A stretch of DNA of 6,591 nucleotides from Elusimicrobiota bacterium (lineage in GTDB: Bacteria; Omnitrophota; Gorgyraeia; Zapsychrales; Fredricksoniimonadaceae). Positions 1 through 5,431 of the stretch are shown here, piece after piece. A program made the translations under genes and the position numbers. Where the stretch lies: positions 1 through 6,591 of the forward strand of contig JAAYZZ010000180.1 in NCBI GenBank assembly GCA_012514595.1, read 5' to 3'. How positions within the stretch are numbered: the stretch's first letter is position 1; each line of letters starts with the position of its first letter. The notes under the pieces were generated by a model, which saw nothing but the letters and a program-made list of their open reading frames with translations, did no database searches and was not told the origin of the DNA.

Positions 1-148
1 CCTGAATCATCGAAGCTTCTGTCGATGAGCGTAAAATGGGCTTTGACGGAACCGATGAGATAGGGCCCTCCGGTCATGATCGCCAGCGTGATGATGGTGA
101 GGACCAGTCCATATTCCAGCATGGATTGTCCAAGGGTTTGGGCCGCAT
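1..148 (-). CDS. Flp-type (class III) pilin-like protein, partial, with apparent leader frameshift
   Basis: The leftward frame from 131 to 3 encodes G-QSMLEYGLVLTIITLAIM followed by a tail containing GGPYLIGSVKAHFTLIDRSFDDS. A small residue before Q/S, then a conserved Glu at mature position 5 and a hydrophobic segment, is the cleavage and assembly signature of Flp/Tad-type prepilins. These are cut after Gly by a TadV-like peptidase and built into surface fibres. The gene runs off the left edge. The start is odd. A Shine-Dalgarno sequence (AGAAAGG, 164-158) and ATGs at 157 and 148 sit well placed, but those ATGs are one base out of frame with the pilin. Adding one base near 129-134 would give MRPKPLG^QSMLEYG, an ideal short basic leader. 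The pilin frame itself is open up to a TTG at 200, which has no ribosome site and lies inside the predicted promoter. I therefore favour a frameshift (real or from assembly). The family call is good; the start is uncertain. Confidence 0.6.
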
Positions 149-164
149 CAGAAGCATCCTTTCT

Positions 165-200
165 ATGAATAAGTATAATTGATATAGAAATGCTTCGCAA
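165..200 (-). promoter_or_regulatory. Leftward promoter of the pilin-like gene
   Basis: On the minus strand, TTGCGA (200-195) and TATACT (177-172) are separated by exactly 17 bases, a good sigma-70-type match. Transcription would begin near 165, just ahead of the AGAAAGG ribosome site at 164-158. This argues against translation starting at the TTG at 200. Confidence 0.5.
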
Positions 201-227
201 AAATGTTTTTTTGTTATAATGCGGACG
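191..227 (+). promoter_or_regulatory. Rightward extended -10 promoter of the CBS-carbamoyltransferase operon
   Basis: A perfect TATAAT at 215-220 is preceded by TGT (212-214), giving an extended -10 element. The -35 region around 191-197 is poor, as is common for extended -10 promoters. The start of transcription would be near 227. The element overlaps the leftward pilin promoter, so the two operons share a compact divergent control region. Confidence 0.5.
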
Positions 228-232
228 TTTTC

Positions 233-242
233 AAGGGGGGGG
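233..242 (+). promoter_or_regulatory. Unusual poly-G ribosome binding site deciding the CBS gene start
   Basis: AA followed by eight G (235-242) stands two bases before the ATG at 245. It serves as the Shine-Dalgarno and favours this start over the in-frame ATG at 203, which lies upstream of the -10 box. A G8 run is prone to slippage, so length variation here could tune translation. Confidence 0.5.
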
Positions 243-244
243 CC

Positions 245-664
245 ATGCTCAATCTTCCGGTCAGCGATATCATGAACGATCACCCGATCAAGGTCAAGGC
301 CGATGCGCCGGTCGCGGGGGTCGCGCATCTTCTCCTGCGTTACCGGATCAACGGGATCCTTGTCGTGTCACCGGATGATCAGGAAAAGCTTGTGGGCGTC
401 TTCACAACGAGCGATCTTCTGGAGATCATGGAAGAGGTGCTCTCCAGCGGTCATCAAAAGATGCAGATTCTCAAACAGGTCGGGAGTGGTCCCGTCTCGG
501 CCTTCCTTCATGGGGAGATAGATTCTCTCCAGGTTACGGACAATGCGGCCAAGGCGGTGGCCCTGATGCACAAAAAGAGCGCGGTCACGATCCCCGTCTT
601 CGACGGAGAGAAACTGGTCGGCGTCGTCGGCCGACACGATATCATTAATATTGCCTTTGCCTAA
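245..664 (+). CDS. Two-CBS-domain protein
   Basis: This 139-residue protein is made almost entirely of a tandem CBS (Bateman) pair. CBS1 spans about residues 5-62, beginning VSDIMNDHPIKVKADAP and including LVGVFTTSDLLEIM. CBS2 spans about 83-137, with IPVFDGEKLVGVVGRHDII. CBS pairs bind adenosine ligands (AMP, ADP, ATP, SAM) in the cleft between repeats and act as regulatory sensors. No catalytic domain or membrane segment is seen, so it is probably a cytoplasmic regulator. The ATG at 245 is chosen over the one at 203 because it follows the G-rich ribosome site and lies downstream of the predicted promoter. The stop is only two bases before the carbamoyltransferase start, implying coupled expression. 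Inference: it senses nucleotide state for the carbamoyltransferase, which uses ATP. The family is certain; ligand and partner are not. Confidence 0.9.
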   Translation: MLNLPVSDIMNDHPIKVKADAPVAGVAHLLLRYRINGILVVSPDDQEKLVGVFTTSDLLEIMEEVLSSGHQKMQILKQVGSGPVSAFLHGEIDSLQVTDNAAKAVALMHKKSAVTIPVFDGEKLVGVVGRHDIINIAFA

Positions 665-666
665 AC

Positions 667-2502
667 ATGTCATCCGATCGTCCAGTCTATATTCTCGGGA
701 TCTCCGCCTACTATCACGATAGTGCCGCGGCCCTTCTTAAGGACGGCGAGATCCTCGCGGCCGCCCAGGAGGAGCGTTTTACTCGCAGGAAGCACGATGC
801 GGCCTTTCCGAGGAACGCGGTGGCGTATTGCCTCAAAGAAGCCGGGATCTCGCTCAAGGATGTGGCGATCGTCGCGTTCTACGAGAAGCCTTTTCTCAAG
901 CTCGAGCGCCTTCTTTTGACCTATCTCAATTATGCGCCCTGGGGTCTGGTGTCGTTCCTCAAGGCCATGCCCGTCTGGCTCAAGGAAAAGATCTTTCTCA
1001 AGGACCTGATCCTGGATGAATTGCAGGGGTTTGAGGGAGAGCTGCTTTTTCCCGAACATCACGAATCGCACGCGGCCTCGGCATTCTTTCCCTCGCCATT
1101 TCCGGACGCCGCGATCCTGACCATGGACGGTGTCGGAGAGTGGACGACCTCGAGTTACGGCGTCGGGGAAGGGAACCGTATTTCGCTCCTGGGGGAGATC
1201 CGCTTTCCGCATTCCCTGGGTCTTCTCTATTCCGCGTTCACGTATTACTGCGGGTTCCGTGTCAATTCCGGTGAGTACAAGCTGATGGGACTGGCCCCCT
1301 ATGGCGAGCCCAAGTACGCGGATCTGATCCGGGAGAAGATCGTCGATATCAAGCCCGACGGGTCTTTTCGTCTGGACCTGACGTATTTTAATTATTGCAC
1401 CGGGCTGACGATGACGAGCGGAAAGTTCCATCATCTTTTTGGCCGCGGACCCCGCCGCCCCGAGACCGCGCTGTCCCAGATGGACATGGATCTCGCCCGG
1501 TCCATTCAGGTGGTGACAGAAGAGATCATGATCAAGACCGCGCGTCACGTGCGGCAGGTGACAGGAAAAAGGAACCTGTGTCTCGCGGGGGGCGTGGCCC
1601 TCAACTGCGTCGGGAACGGCAAGATCGCGCGCGAGGGGATCTTTGAGAGGATCTGGATCCAGCCCGCGGCAGGGGACGCGGGCGGGGCCTTGGGTGCTGC
1701 ACTCGTGGCCTGGCATCACTATCTCGACAAGCCCCGCACGGCGGACGGTGTTTCAGACAGGCAGAAGGGGTCCTATCTGGGGCCCGGGTATTCGGATGAG
1801 GAGATCGAGGCCTTTCTCAAGGCGAAGGGTGTTCCTTTCGAGAAGTGCGACGGGGATCGCATCCACGCCCGTGTCGCGGAGCTGATCGCTTCCGAAAAGG
1901 TCATCGGGTATGTCCAGGGCCGGATGGAGTTCGGGCCCCGGGCGCTGGGTTCACGCAGTATCATCGGGGATGCGCGTTCGATCAAGATGCAGGAGGAGAT
2001 GAACGTGCGGATCAAGTTCCGCGAATCGTTCAGGCCTTTCGCCCCCAGCATGCTCGAGGAGCGCGCCCGGGATTTCGTGGACCTGCCGTATGCGAGCCCC
2101 TACATGCTGATGGTCGGGCCTGTACAGGAGAAACAGATCGATCCAGCGTCGCGCAACAATGGCCTCGAGGGGCTTTCGCGTCTCAAGGTCAAGCGCTCGA
2201 CGGTGCCGGCCATCACGCACGTGGATTATTCGGCCCGGGTCCAGACGGTGAGCCCTGAGCGCAACGGCTTCTATCATCAAACGATCAAGGCCTTTGAGGA
2301 AAAGACCGGGTGCCCGGTCATCATTAACACCTCGTTCAATATCCGCGGCGAGCCGATCGTTTGCACGCTCGAGGATGCGTACCGCTGTTTCATGTGCACA
2401 AATATGGATTATCTGGTCCTGAACCGCTTTGTCCTCGACAAGCAGGCGCAGCCGGACCGGGACAGATACAAGAAGGACCAGATCTCGCAGATCCTGGACT
2501 GA
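667..2502 (+). CDS. Carbamoyltransferase, NodU/CmcH/TobZ/SxtI family
   Basis: At 611 residues this is a full-length O-carbamoyltransferase. The family makes carbamoyl-adenylate from carbamoyl phosphate and ATP in a YrdC-like C-terminal domain, then passes the carbamoyl group to a hydroxyl in a Kae1-like N-terminal domain. Kae1-like landmarks are GISAYYHDSAAAL (11-23), the metal-binding HHESHA (131-136), MDGVGE (153-158), SGEYKLMGLAPYGEP (201-215), LAGGVALN (306-313) and AAGDAGGALG (334-343). C-terminal landmarks are QGRMEFGPRALGSRSI (417-432), RESFRPFAPS (452-461) and NTSFNIRGEPIV (554-565). All expected catalytic and metal residues appear present. The ATG lies two bases after the CBS gene stop and has no clear Shine-Dalgarno, suggesting translational coupling. 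The SxtJ- and SxtK-like genes directly downstream make it SxtI-like rather than a nodulation enzyme. The acceptor substrate cannot be read from the sequence. Confidence 0.95.
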   Translation: MSSDRPVYILGISAYYHDSAAALLKDGEILAAAQEERFTRRKHDAAFPRNAVAYCLKEAGISLKDVAIVAFYEKPFLKLERLLLTYLNYAPWGLVSFLKAMPVWLKEKIFLKDLILDELQGFEGELLFPEHHESHAASAFFPSPFPDAAILTMDGVGEWTTSSYGVGEGNRISLLGEIRFPHSLGLLYSAFTYYCGFRVNSGEYKLMGLAPYGEPKYADLIREKIVDIKPDGSFRLDLTYFNYCTGLTMTSGKFHHLFGRGPRRPETALSQMDMDLARSIQVVTEEIMIKTARHVRQVTGKRNLCLAGGVALNCVGNGKIAREGIFERIWIQPAAGDAGGALGAALVAWHHYLDKPRTADGVSDRQKGSYLGPGYSDEEIEAFLKAKGVPFEKCDGDRIHARVAELIASEKVIGYVQGRMEFGPRALGSRSIIGDARSIKMQEEMNVRIKFRESFRPFAPSMLEERARDFVDLPYASPYMLMVGPVQEKQIDPASRNNGLEGLSRLKVKRSTVPAITHVDYSARVQTVSPERNGFYHQTIKAFEEKTGCPVIINTSFNIRGEPIVCTLEDAYRCFMCTNMDYLVLNRFVLDKQAQPDRDRYKKDQISQILD

Positions 2503-2503
2503 T

Positions 2504-2902
2504 ATGGACAAGACGAAGAAAGATCTTCTGGTGTTCGGTTACGGATTGGGGATCATTGCCCTGATCTTTTGTATCGGCGGGACGATGAGGCATGGCTGGG
2601 ACCTGCCGCAGATGGTGCAGGCCGTGTGCGCGATCATTTTTATCGGTGTGACCTTTGTGAACTGGGAGGCTCTCAAGCCCGGCTACCGGGGATGGATGAG
2701 GGTCGCGCATATGATCGGTACGGTCGTCTCGACCGTGATCCTGGGTCTTGTGTTCTATGCGGTCTTTGCCCCCGTCGGGATCCTGCTGCGCATTCTGCGC
2801 AAGGATCATCTGGATCGCAGGATCGATCGTGCGGCCGCGTCCTACTGGCACCAGAGGCCCGTCACACCGATCGATCGGGACCGTTACACGAAACAGTTTT
2901 GA
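2504..2902 (+). CDS. SxtJ-family membrane protein
   Basis: This 132-residue protein has three likely membrane spans, at about residues 8-27, 37-54 and 67-96. A polar C-terminal tail follows with the family-like pattern RKDHLDRRIDRAAASYW then P-x-D-x-x-x-Y-x-x-QF to the end. SxtJ was named from saxitoxin clusters, where it lies next to the carbamoyltransferase SxtI; its role is unknown. The ATG at 2504 starts one base after the carbamoyltransferase stop, so the two are surely one transcript. An upstream in-frame ATG at 2429 lies inside the carbamoyltransferase gene and would add a basic, non-family stretch, so I reject it. Inference: it recruits the carbamoyltransferase to the membrane or handles a membrane-bound acceptor. 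The family assignment comes from the tail pattern, size, topology and neighbours. Confidence 0.85.
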   Translation: MDKTKKDLLVFGYGLGIIALIFCIGGTMRHGWDLPQMVQAVCAIIFIGVTFVNWEALKPGYRGWMRVAHMIGTVVSTVILGLVFYAVFAPVGILLRILRKDHLDRRIDRAAASYWHQRPVTPIDRDRYTKQF

Positions 2903-2917
2903 TCAGAAAGGATCCGT

Positions 2918-3076
2918 ATGCCAAGGATGTCGATCATTCAGGAGTTCTGGGATTTTCTTAAGACCCGCAAGAGATTTTGGCTCGCGCCGATCATCATCAT
3001 CCTGGTCCTTTTGAGCGTTCTTATTATTTTTGCGCAGACCTCATCCGTCGCGCCTTTTATCTATACGCTGTTTTGA
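2918..3076 (+). CDS. Small single-span membrane protein, SxtK/DUF5989-like
   Basis: A 52-residue protein, easily missed because of its size. The N-terminus has EFWDFLKTRKRFWLAPI (9-25), an amphipathic, basic and tryptophan-rich cytoplasmic segment. One membrane span follows (about 23-40), then AQTSSVAPFIYTLF at the end. The EFW-x-FLK-x-RK-x-FW...P start and the APFIYTLF end are typical of the short DUF5989/SxtK proteins found beside SxtJ and carbamoyltransferases. The ATG is preceded by AGAAAGGA (2905-2912) at good spacing; an in-frame ATG at 2927 is a less likely alternative. It lies 15 bases after the SxtJ-like gene and is the last gene before the terminator. Its last 36 bases overlap the opposing ORF6N reading frame. 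The function is unknown; partnership with SxtJ at the membrane is inferred. Confidence 0.85.
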   Translation: MPRMSIIQEFWDFLKTRKRFWLAPIIIILVLLSVLIIFAQTSSVAPFIYTLF

Positions 3077-3700
3077 TCGCGGCCGGTCGGTTCGCGGGTC
3101 GAGACTTAAGGGGGCCTCCTTTCTTTCGGAGGCCCTCTTTTTTATTCGGCTACCGGTCTTTATTTCAGACTCCTTGGAGGGAACAAAGAAGCCCATTGGA
3201 CCTTTGTTCTTCGGTGGGGGATGTGGTGGCTCGAGTAGCTTTCGGATCGCCTCGAAGATGTTTCTGAATTTTCGGTCGTATTTCTTTTCCAGTTCGTTGA
3301 TTCGTTTTTCTAGGTCGCGGTGCTGGAGCATGAGCTCTCTCATTCGTGTGAAGACCCGCATGATGTGGATGTTCACCGCGACTGCTCGTTCGCTGTTCAG
3401 AACACTGGAGAGCATGGCGACACCTTGTTCGGTGAATGAGTACGGGAGGCTTGAAGAATGTTTGAGCTGAGCGAACCTATCGCAATTTGCGATGAGTTCT
3501 TTTAATTCCCGCCGGGTGACTGGAAACATGAAGTCTTCTGGAAAGCGTTTCAGGTTTCGTTTTACCTGTTCATTTAACCGATAGGTCGGGACCTGGTATA
3601 GTTCTGCCAGGTCCCTGTCCATCATGACCTTCTTCCCTCGGATGACAAATATCAGCTCTTCGATCCGTTCTGTGATCATAATTTCCGCCCTTTTTGGCAT
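3041..3700 (-). CDS. ORF6N-domain protein (phage-type, putative DNA-binding)
   Basis: The protein has 219 residues. The ORF6N domain covers about residues 8-115, with ERIEELIFVIRGKKVMMDRD (11-30), LAELYQVPTYRLNEQVKRN (31-49), RFPEDFMFPVTRREL (52-66) and PYSFTEQGVAML (86-97). ORF6N is related to KilA-N-associated domains of phages and large DNA viruses and is thought to bind DNA; bacterial copies have no settled role. A charged coiled coil follows (about 120-150). The tail from about 176 on is basic and low-complexity. It is encoded antisense to the terminator (residues 188-198) and to the SxtK-like 3' end (209-219), so it is probably acquired read-through, not domain. AAAGGA (3712-3707) lies six bases before the ATG. 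The gene follows comM by 15 bases, implying one transcript. Its base composition is visibly less GC-rich than its neighbours, hinting at transfer. Confidence 0.88.
   Translation of the reverse strand: MPKRAEIMITERIEELIFVIRGKKVMMDRDLAELYQVPTYRLNEQVKRNLKRFPEDFMFPVTRRELKELIANCDRFAQLKHSSSLPYSFTEQGVAMLSSVLNSERAVAVNIHIMRVFTRMRELMLQHRDLEKRINELEKKYDRKFRNIFEAIRKLLEPPHPPPKNKGPMGFFVPSKESEIKTGSRIKKRASERKEAPLSLDPRTDRPRSKQRIDKRRDG
3108..3143 (+). terminator. Rho-independent terminator of the carbamoyltransferase operon
   Basis: The arms AAGGGGGCCTCC (3108-3119) and GGAGGCCCTCTT (3128-3139) pair along 12 positions with one G-T pair. They close an eight-base loop, and a run of six T (3138-3143) follows. The site is 31 bases after the SxtK-like stop. 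On the opposite strand the stem is followed by only a short T pair, so it should end rightward transcription better than leftward. The ORF6N frame reads through it in antisense. Confidence 0.9.
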
Positions 3701-3715
3701 GACCGTTCCTTTGCT

Positions 3716-5242
3716 TTAGGTATTCATTTTGTCCAGACATCGATAGCTGATCGCCTCAGCCAGATGTTCTGGTCTTATCCTTTCGTTTCCCGCCAGGTCG
3801 CTGATCGTTCGGGCGACCTTGAGGATCTTGTCGTGCGCCCGCGCGGAAAGTCCCAGGGTCTCGATCGCCTCCCGCAAGAGATGTTCCGAGGTGTTGTCCA
3901 GCGCGCAGTGCAGACGCACCATCGATGAGGGCATCTGGGCGTTGGCATGACAAAAGGTCCCGCGGAACCGCAGGGCCTGTTTCTTCCGCGCAGTGGTGAC
4001 ACGTTCCCGGATCACGGAGGATGGTTCGCCGGCAGGAAGGTCCCGGAGCTCCTGGGTCCTCAGTGAGGTGGCCTCGATATGAAGATCGATCCGGTCCAGG
4101 AGAGGGCCGGAGACGCGGGCCAGATATTTCCCCACAGCGCCTGAGGGACAGCGGCATGGTTTTTGCCGGTCGCCCCGGTGTCCGCACGGGCAGGGGTTCA
4201 TCGCGGCGAGGAGGGAGAATTGCGCCGGGAATTTGAGTGTGCGCAGCGCCCGGGCCACGGTCACGAATCCATCTTCGAGGGGCTGGCGGAGGCCTTCGAG
4301 CGCCTGGCGGGAGAACTCGGGGAACTCGTCGAGAAAGAGGACCCCGTGATGGGCGAGCGTGACCTCGCCCGGCCGCGGATCTGTCCCTCCGCCCACAAGG
4401 GCAATGTGGGAGGCCGTGTGATGGGGGGATCGGAAAGGTCGCTCTTCGATCAGGCGGCCTGCCGGGGGAAGGAACCCGGCCGCCGAGGCGATCCGTGTCA
4501 CATCGAGCGCCTCTTCGCGCAGGAGCGGGGGAAGGATCGTGGGGAACCGTCGGGCGAGCATGGTCTTTCCGCTCCCGGGAGGACCGATGAGAAGGATGTT
4601 GTGCCCGCCGGCCGCTGCGATCTCAAGGCCCCGCTTGGCGTGGGCCTGGGCCTTCACATCCGAGAAGTCGACAGAGGGATGAGGGATCAAGATTTTCGAG
4701 GAGGGTGGCGTTTTGAATGGGGATTTCCCATCGGGTGACTGAAGGAAAGCGATCACCTCCCTCAGGTGACGGAACGGAAAGATCGGGAGGCTCTCGGCGA
4801 GGGCGGCTTCGGCCGCATTCCCATGCGGAAGGAGGATCCCGTCAAATTCGTCCTTGTCCGCGACGAGCGCAATGGAGAGACATCCCGGGACAGGCCGGAT
4901 CTCGCCTCCGAGCGAGAGCTCTCCGATCGGGAGGTAGCGGCGGATGGGGCCGGCAGGGATGAGCTCGCCAGCGGCCAGGATCCCGAGCGCGATGGCGAGG
5001 TCGAAGGAGGGCCCCTCCTTGCGGATATCGGCCGGCGCCAGGTTCACGGTGATCCGCCCCAGGGGAAAGTCCAGGCCCGCATTGCGGATGGCCGAACGGA
5101 CGCGTTCCCTGCTCTCCTTGATCGCGTTGTCGGGAAGGCCTACGATGGCCATGGACGGAAGGCCTCGGCCCACATCAACTTCGATCGTGACCGGGAAGGT
5201 GTCCAGACCGTTTAATCCGTATCCAAAGACCTTGGCAAGCAT
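3716..5242 (-). CDS. comM: YifB/ComM family Mg-chelatase-like AAA+ ATPase
   Basis: This 508-residue protein is of normal family length. The N-terminal Lon-protease-like domain (about 1-170) starts LAKVFGYGLNGLDTFPVTIE and includes GLPDNAIKESRERVR (35-49) and NLAPADIRKEGPSFDL (67-82). The AAA+ core has Walker A GPPGSGKT (220-227), Walker B VLFLDE (301-306), MNPCPCGHRGD (348-358) and SGPLLDRIDLHIE (378-390). Cys351, 353, 363 and 365 form a likely zinc site. A C-terminal helical sensor-2 domain (about 440-508) has LSARAHDKILKVARTI (465-480). ComM is known in naturally competent bacteria as a hexameric motor that promotes branch migration when incoming single-stranded DNA is integrated; many non-competent species also keep it. 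The ATG at 5242 is chosen over 5302 because of an AAAAGGGGG site four bases upstream, conserved homology beginning here, and a promoter covering the earlier ATG. Confidence 0.96.
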   Translation of the reverse strand: MLAKVFGYGLNGLDTFPVTIEVDVGRGLPSMAIVGLPDNAIKESRERVRSAIRNAGLDFPLGRITVNLAPADIRKEGPSFDLAIALGILAAGELIPAGPIRRYLPIGELSLGGEIRPVPGCLSIALVADKDEFDGILLPHGNAAEAALAESLPIFPFRHLREVIAFLQSPDGKSPFKTPPSSKILIPHPSVDFSDVKAQAHAKRGLEIAAAGGHNILLIGPPGSGKTMLARRFPTILPPLLREEALDVTRIASAAGFLPPAGRLIEERPFRSPHHTASHIALVGGGTDPRPGEVTLAHHGVLFLDEFPEFSRQALEGLRQPLEDGFVTVARALRTLKFPAQFSLLAAMNPCPCGHRGDRQKPCRCPSGAVGKYLARVSGPLLDRIDLHIEATSLRTQELRDLPAGEPSSVIRERVTTARKKQALRFRGTFCHANAQMPSSMVRLHCALDNTSEHLLREAIETLGLSARAHDKILKVARTISDLAGNERIRPEHLAEAISYRCLDKMNT

Positions 5243-5285
5243 AGGGCCCCCTTTTAGGTTGATGAGAAAGGGGGGCGGTCGGACT

Positions 5286-5321
5286 AAAAGAGAAGATAAC
5301 ATATGTTTGATGTATAGTCAA
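5286..5321 (-). promoter_or_regulatory. Leftward promoter of comM-ORF6N
   Basis: On the minus strand, TTGACT (5321-5316) and TATCTT (5298-5293) are 17 bases apart, and TGT before the -10 box makes it an extended -10. Transcription would begin near 5286, giving a leader of about 44 bases before the ATG at 5242. The earlier in-frame ATG at 5302 lies inside this promoter and so cannot be the start. Confidence 0.6.
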
Positions 5322-5325
5322 ACAT
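5303..5325. promoter_or_regulatory. Inverted repeat over the comM -35 box, candidate operator
   Basis: ATGTTTGA (5303-5310) and TCAAACAT (5318-5325) are perfect 8-base inverted arms around seven bases. The right arm covers most of the -35 box. Such spacing suits a dimeric helix-turn-helix repressor. No regulator gene lies adjacent, and the repeat is not a terminator because no T run follows. Confidence 0.45.
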
Positions 5326-5357
5326 GGGGGGGTGGGGGTGCGGGCGTGTGTTTGGGG
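5326..5357 (+). other. G-quadruplex-capable G-run tract
   Basis: The plus strand carries G7 (5326-5332), T, G5 (5334-5338), TGC, G3 (5342-5344) and, further on, G4 (5354-5357). The first 19 bases alone fit the four-tract intramolecular pattern with loops of one, one and three bases. The tract lies between the comM promoter and the rightward promoter at 5372, and is non-coding. Confidence 0.55.
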
Positions 5358-5371
5358 CCCATAAGAAAGGC

Positions 5372-5406
5372 TTGCTGTTTTGGCGATGGTTCATATAATA
5401 TCAACA
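5372..5406 (+). promoter_or_regulatory. Rightward promoter of the DUF212-lipoprotein operon
   Basis: TTGCTG (5372-5377) and a perfect TATAAT (5394-5399) are 16 bases apart, placing the start of transcription near 5406, 26 bases before the ATG at 5432. The local sequence is AT-rich, unlike the surrounding DNA. Confidence 0.55.
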
Positions 5407-5414
5407 CAAATATA

Positions 5415-5426
5415 AGGATTAATCCT
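5415..5426. promoter_or_regulatory. Perfect palindrome over the ribosome site of the DUF212 gene
   Basis: AGGATTAATCCT is a perfect 12-base palindrome. Its left half is the only Shine-Dalgarno-like sequence ahead of the ATG at 5432, with a rather long gap of 13 bases. It could be an operator just downstream of the transcription start, or a small hairpin that hides the ribosome site. Either role is inferred. Confidence 0.35.
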
Positions 5427-5431
5427 GAATT

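Noticed and set aside
203..244. N-terminal extension of the CBS protein from the ATG at 203
   Set aside because: The ATG lies upstream of the extended -10 box, and the ATG at 245 follows a strong G-rich ribosome site and begins the conserved domain.
74..328. Minus-strand frame of 84 codons crossing the divergent promoter region
   Set aside because: It covers both promoters and the CBS gene 5' end. Only its MLLMRPKP part is of interest, as the probable displaced leader of the pilin.
670..1719. Long open frame of 349 codons on the minus strand opposite the carbamoyltransferase
   Set aside because: It is exactly antisense to strongly conserved carbamoyltransferase motifs, its translation is rich in Arg, Gly, Pro and His without a recognisable domain, and it has no supporting context. 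It is an effect of GC-rich codon use.
2429..2503. N-terminal extension of the SxtJ-like protein from the ATG at 2429
   Set aside because: It would overlap the carbamoyltransferase by 74 bases with an Arg/Ser/Thr-rich stretch not expected in the family.
1951..2511. Minus-strand frame of 186 codons over the carbamoyltransferase 3' end
   Set aside because: It is antisense to the conserved C-terminal domain and has no recognisable family; a shadow frame.
4163..4738. Plus-strand frame of 191 codons inside comM (and others at 4717-5495)
   Set aside because: These are antisense to the Walker motifs and N-terminal domain of comM, with repetitive Gly/Arg/Glu translations and no domain.
5243..5302. 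N-terminal extension of ComM from the ATG at 5302
   Set aside because: It overlaps the predicted promoter, adds non-family residues, and the ATG at 5242 has its own ribosome site.
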